From the IMG/VR virus record IMGVR_UViG_3300009703_000024, positions 1-53,170 of that record: a DNA stretch of 53,170 bases, one strand, 5' to 3'. A program made the position numbers and the translations under genes. Source of the stretch: a virus. The stretch's first letter is position 1. Each line of letters opens with the position of its first letter. Shown piece by piece: positions 51,437-53,170 of this stretch. The notes beneath the pieces are model-generated. The model was not told the origin of the DNA and did no database searches. It worked only from the letters and a program-made list of their open reading frames with translations.

Positions 51437-53059
51437 ATGATGATACCAAATACCAATGGGCCGATATTTATTATGAAAGAGGGGACCGAAAGAAATCAAG
51501 GGAGAGCCGCCCAGTCTAACAACATTGCCGCCGCTAAAGCAGTGGCCGATGCTATTAGAACTACTTTAGGGCCAAAGGGAATGGATAAAATGCTCGTGGA
51601 TGAGGGTGGTGATGTAATCATCACAAACGATGGGGCCACTATTCTTCGTGAAATGGATATTGAACACCCTGCTGCTAAAATGATTATTGAAGTTGCTAAA
51701 ACCCAAGAACAGGAATGTTATGATGGAACAACCACAGCGGTTATTCTAGCAGGTGAACTACTCAAAAAATCAGAAGAATTGGTTGAGCAAAATATTCACC
51801 CTACTGTTATTTGCAGTGCGTTCCGTAAATGTGGAGACCAGATACAGACAACTCTTGATGATTTAACAATGAGTGATATTGACTATCTCAATATAGCAAA
51901 AACCGCATTAACTGGAAAATCCGCAGATTCAATAAAAACATTTCTAGGTCAAATATGTGTCGATGTTGTTGCAGCCTTAGATAACAATAGCCGTACTACC
52001 CAACTGAAAGGTTCCGTGGATTTGGATTTGGTAAATGTAGTGAAGGCGATTGGTGGTGAAGTTCAAGATAGTACAATGTATGATGGTATTATCCTACCAA
52101 AAGAACGATGTCATAGTGGTATGCCCCACCGTGTTAATACACCTAATATTTTAATAACAAATTCCCCCATTGAAGTAAAAACTACCGAAATGGATGCCAG
52201 CATACAAATCACCGACCCCAACCAAATTACAGCCTTTCTCGAACAGGAAGAGAAACAAATCAAGGATATTGTTAATTTAATTGTGAGTAAAGGTATCAAT
52301 GTGGTGGTGTGTCAAAAGGAAATCGATGATTTAGCAAAACACTATTTTGCTAAAGTAAATATATTAGCAATTGAAAAAGTTAAGAAATCTGACATTGATG
52401 CCCTTTCATTAAGCACTGGTGCTAAAATAGTGACTAATTTAGATGATTTGAAGGATGATGATTCTGATTATGATTTAGGCCAATGTTACGGTGCAGTAGA
52501 GGAAAAGAAAGTTGGTGAAATGCCTATGATATTTTTTGACGACCCTGTATGTGGTGCAGTAACCCTATTACTTCGTGGTGGCACAGTGCCATTCGTTGAA
52601 GAAATCGAAAGGGCATTTGACGATGCAGTGGGTGTTGTGGCGGTGGCTTGGGCTGACAATACAATAGTTACTGGTGGTGGTTCCACATTCCTCGCTCTTT
52701 CCGGTGCATTGCACAAATTAAGTAAAGAGAACAGTAATGGCAGGGAAAGAATGGCTATTGAAGCATTTGCCGATGCTTTAGAAATTGTACCACGCACCTT
52801 GATAGAGAATGCGGGTTTGGACCCAGTGGATGAAATGGCTACTTTGCGTAATATCCACCGTAATAAAAAGCCAACCAAAGAATATACCCCTACTCATTAT
52901 GGGGTAAATGTCGAAGGTGGTGTTATGGATATGGCAGAAGCGGGTATTTGCGAACCACGCCGTGTTGTTGAACAGGCCATTAAGTCGGCCATTGAAACTG
53001 CTACTATGATTTTGCGTATTGATGATGTAATTTCATCACGAAAGGCTGGGCCTCAATAA
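51437..53059 (+). CDS. Group II chaperonin (thermosome/HSP60) subunit
   Basis: 540 residues, normal length for archaeal thermosomes. Landmarks in order: [26 protein letters not shown], and ATP-binding DGTTTAV in the equatorial domain; [20 protein letters not shown] and the apical/lid segment [53 protein letters not shown] and [12 protein letters not shown]; the C-terminal [20 protein letters not shown]. The end (SSRKAGPQ) lacks the Gly/Met-rich tail of many thermosomes. It forms a double-ring folding chamber, here perhaps for the giant tail or capsid proteins. It may be host-acquired. The gene stands alone on the plus strand. Confidence 0.93.
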   Translation: MMIPNTNGPIFIMKEGTERNQGRAAQSNNIAAAKAVADAIRTTLGPKGMDKMLVDEGGDVIITNDGATILREMDIEHPAAKMIIEVAKTQEQECYDGTTTAVILAGELLKKSEELVEQNIHPTVICSAFRKCGDQIQTTLDDLTMSDIDYLNIAKTALTGKSADSIKTFLGQICVDVVAALDNNSRTTQLKGSVDLDLVNVVKAIGGEVQDSTMYDGIILPKERCHSGMPHRVNTPNILITNSPIEVKTTEMDASIQITDPNQITAFLEQEEKQIKDIVNLIVSKGINVVVCQKEIDDLAKHYFAKVNILAIEKVKKSDIDALSLSTGAKIVTNLDDLKDDDSDYDLGQCYGAVEEKKVGEMPMIFFDDPVCGAVTLLLRGGTVPFVEEIERAFDDAVGVVAVAWADNTIVTGGGSTFLALSGALHKLSKENSNGRERMAIEAFADALEIVPRTLIENAGLDPVDEMATLRNIHRNKKPTKEYTPTHYGVNVEGGVMDMAEAGICEPRRVVEQAIKSAIETATMILRIDDVISSRKAGPQ

Positions 53060-53170
53060 TTATCGTGTTGCCAACCTTCACCAAGTAGGCCAGCGGCTAT
53101 ACGCCGTCTAATGAAATCATCTTCATTTGTATCTGCCAGAATCTCATCCATAGCAGGGCGGTTGCGTAAA
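53053..53170 (-). CDS. Unknown protein, C-terminal fragment
   Basis: A minus-strand frame enters from the right edge and ends at a TGA at 53053-53055, overlapping the last 7 nt of the thermosome gene. The 38 visible residues (RNRPAMDEILADTNEDDFIR, then [17 protein letters not shown]) are acidic then basic. Too little is visible to name it. The convergent layout means no shared transcript with the thermosome. Confidence 0.55.
   Translation of the reverse strand, partial: LRNRPAMDEILADTNEDDFIRRRIAAGLLGEGWQHDNY

Noticed and set aside
1-53170. tRNA, rRNA, insertion sequence or integrase genes
   Set aside because: No cloverleaf-like segment, transposase or recombinase motif was recognised by eye; a dedicated search was not possible.

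Overview
The window looks like most of the virion-structure half of a tailed double-stranded DNA virus of an archaeon. A HK97-type set is present: large terminase, portal, prohead protease, major capsid protein, connector, tail tube, tail assembly chaperones and tape measure. Next to it, on the opposite strand, is a full-length group II chaperonin (thermosome), which points to an archaeal host. A thermosome beside HK97 head genes in AT-leaning DNA resembles the magroviruses described for Marine Group II (Poseidoniales) archaea. That assignment rests on recalled family knowledge; no search was run. Ribosome binding sites follow GGAGGTGAT, so the host probably translates with a Shine-Dalgarno mechanism.

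Almost everything is on the minus strand and tightly packed, with ATGA, GTGA or TTGA overlaps, so transcription runs from right (about 51.3 kb) to left (1). In that order: (i) 48.1-51.3 kb holds a C5 cytosine methyltransferase, a two-cluster cysteine protein, a 49-residue ribbon-helix-helix protein and small membrane proteins; (ii) 45.1-47.9 kb holds an Arf/Ras-like small GTPase, a degenerate HNH-like zinc protein, a Gln/Met-rich protein and a two-helix membrane protein; (iii) 43.1-45.1 kb holds a cluster of small zinc-ribbon proteins and a zinc/helix candidate for the small terminase subunit; (iv) 37.1-43.2 kb holds large, disordered Pro/Ala/Gln-rich or highly basic proteins; (v) 22.3-37.1 kb is the head module: TerL, a 415-residue unknown, portal, small accessory proteins, a 1155-residue protein with a ligase-like nucleotidyltransferase domain, prohead protease, major capsid protein and small capsid accessory proteins; (vi) 14.6-22.3 kb is the connector and tail module with a textbook -1 frameshift site; (vii) 1-14.6 kb is tail-tip and adhesin genes, including three giant proteins, two of them with LamG-like domains. 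The first giant gene runs off the left edge and fills 1-4715 without a stop.

The chaperonin is transcribed divergently from the methyltransferase across a 163-bp intergenic region. It meets a truncated minus-strand gene at the right edge. No tRNA, rRNA, CRISPR array, insertion sequence, integrase or DNA polymerase was recognised; replication genes presumably lie outside the window.

The least expected signals are these: a 10-15 residue F-x3-W-x2-[VI] peptide found in at least six otherwise unrelated proteins, with DNA-level duplication in three of them; a virus-encoded Arf-like GTPase beside small membrane proteins; a degenerate ligase fold inside the head gene cluster; and an exact C_CCT_TTG slippery heptamer two codons before the gpG-like stop.
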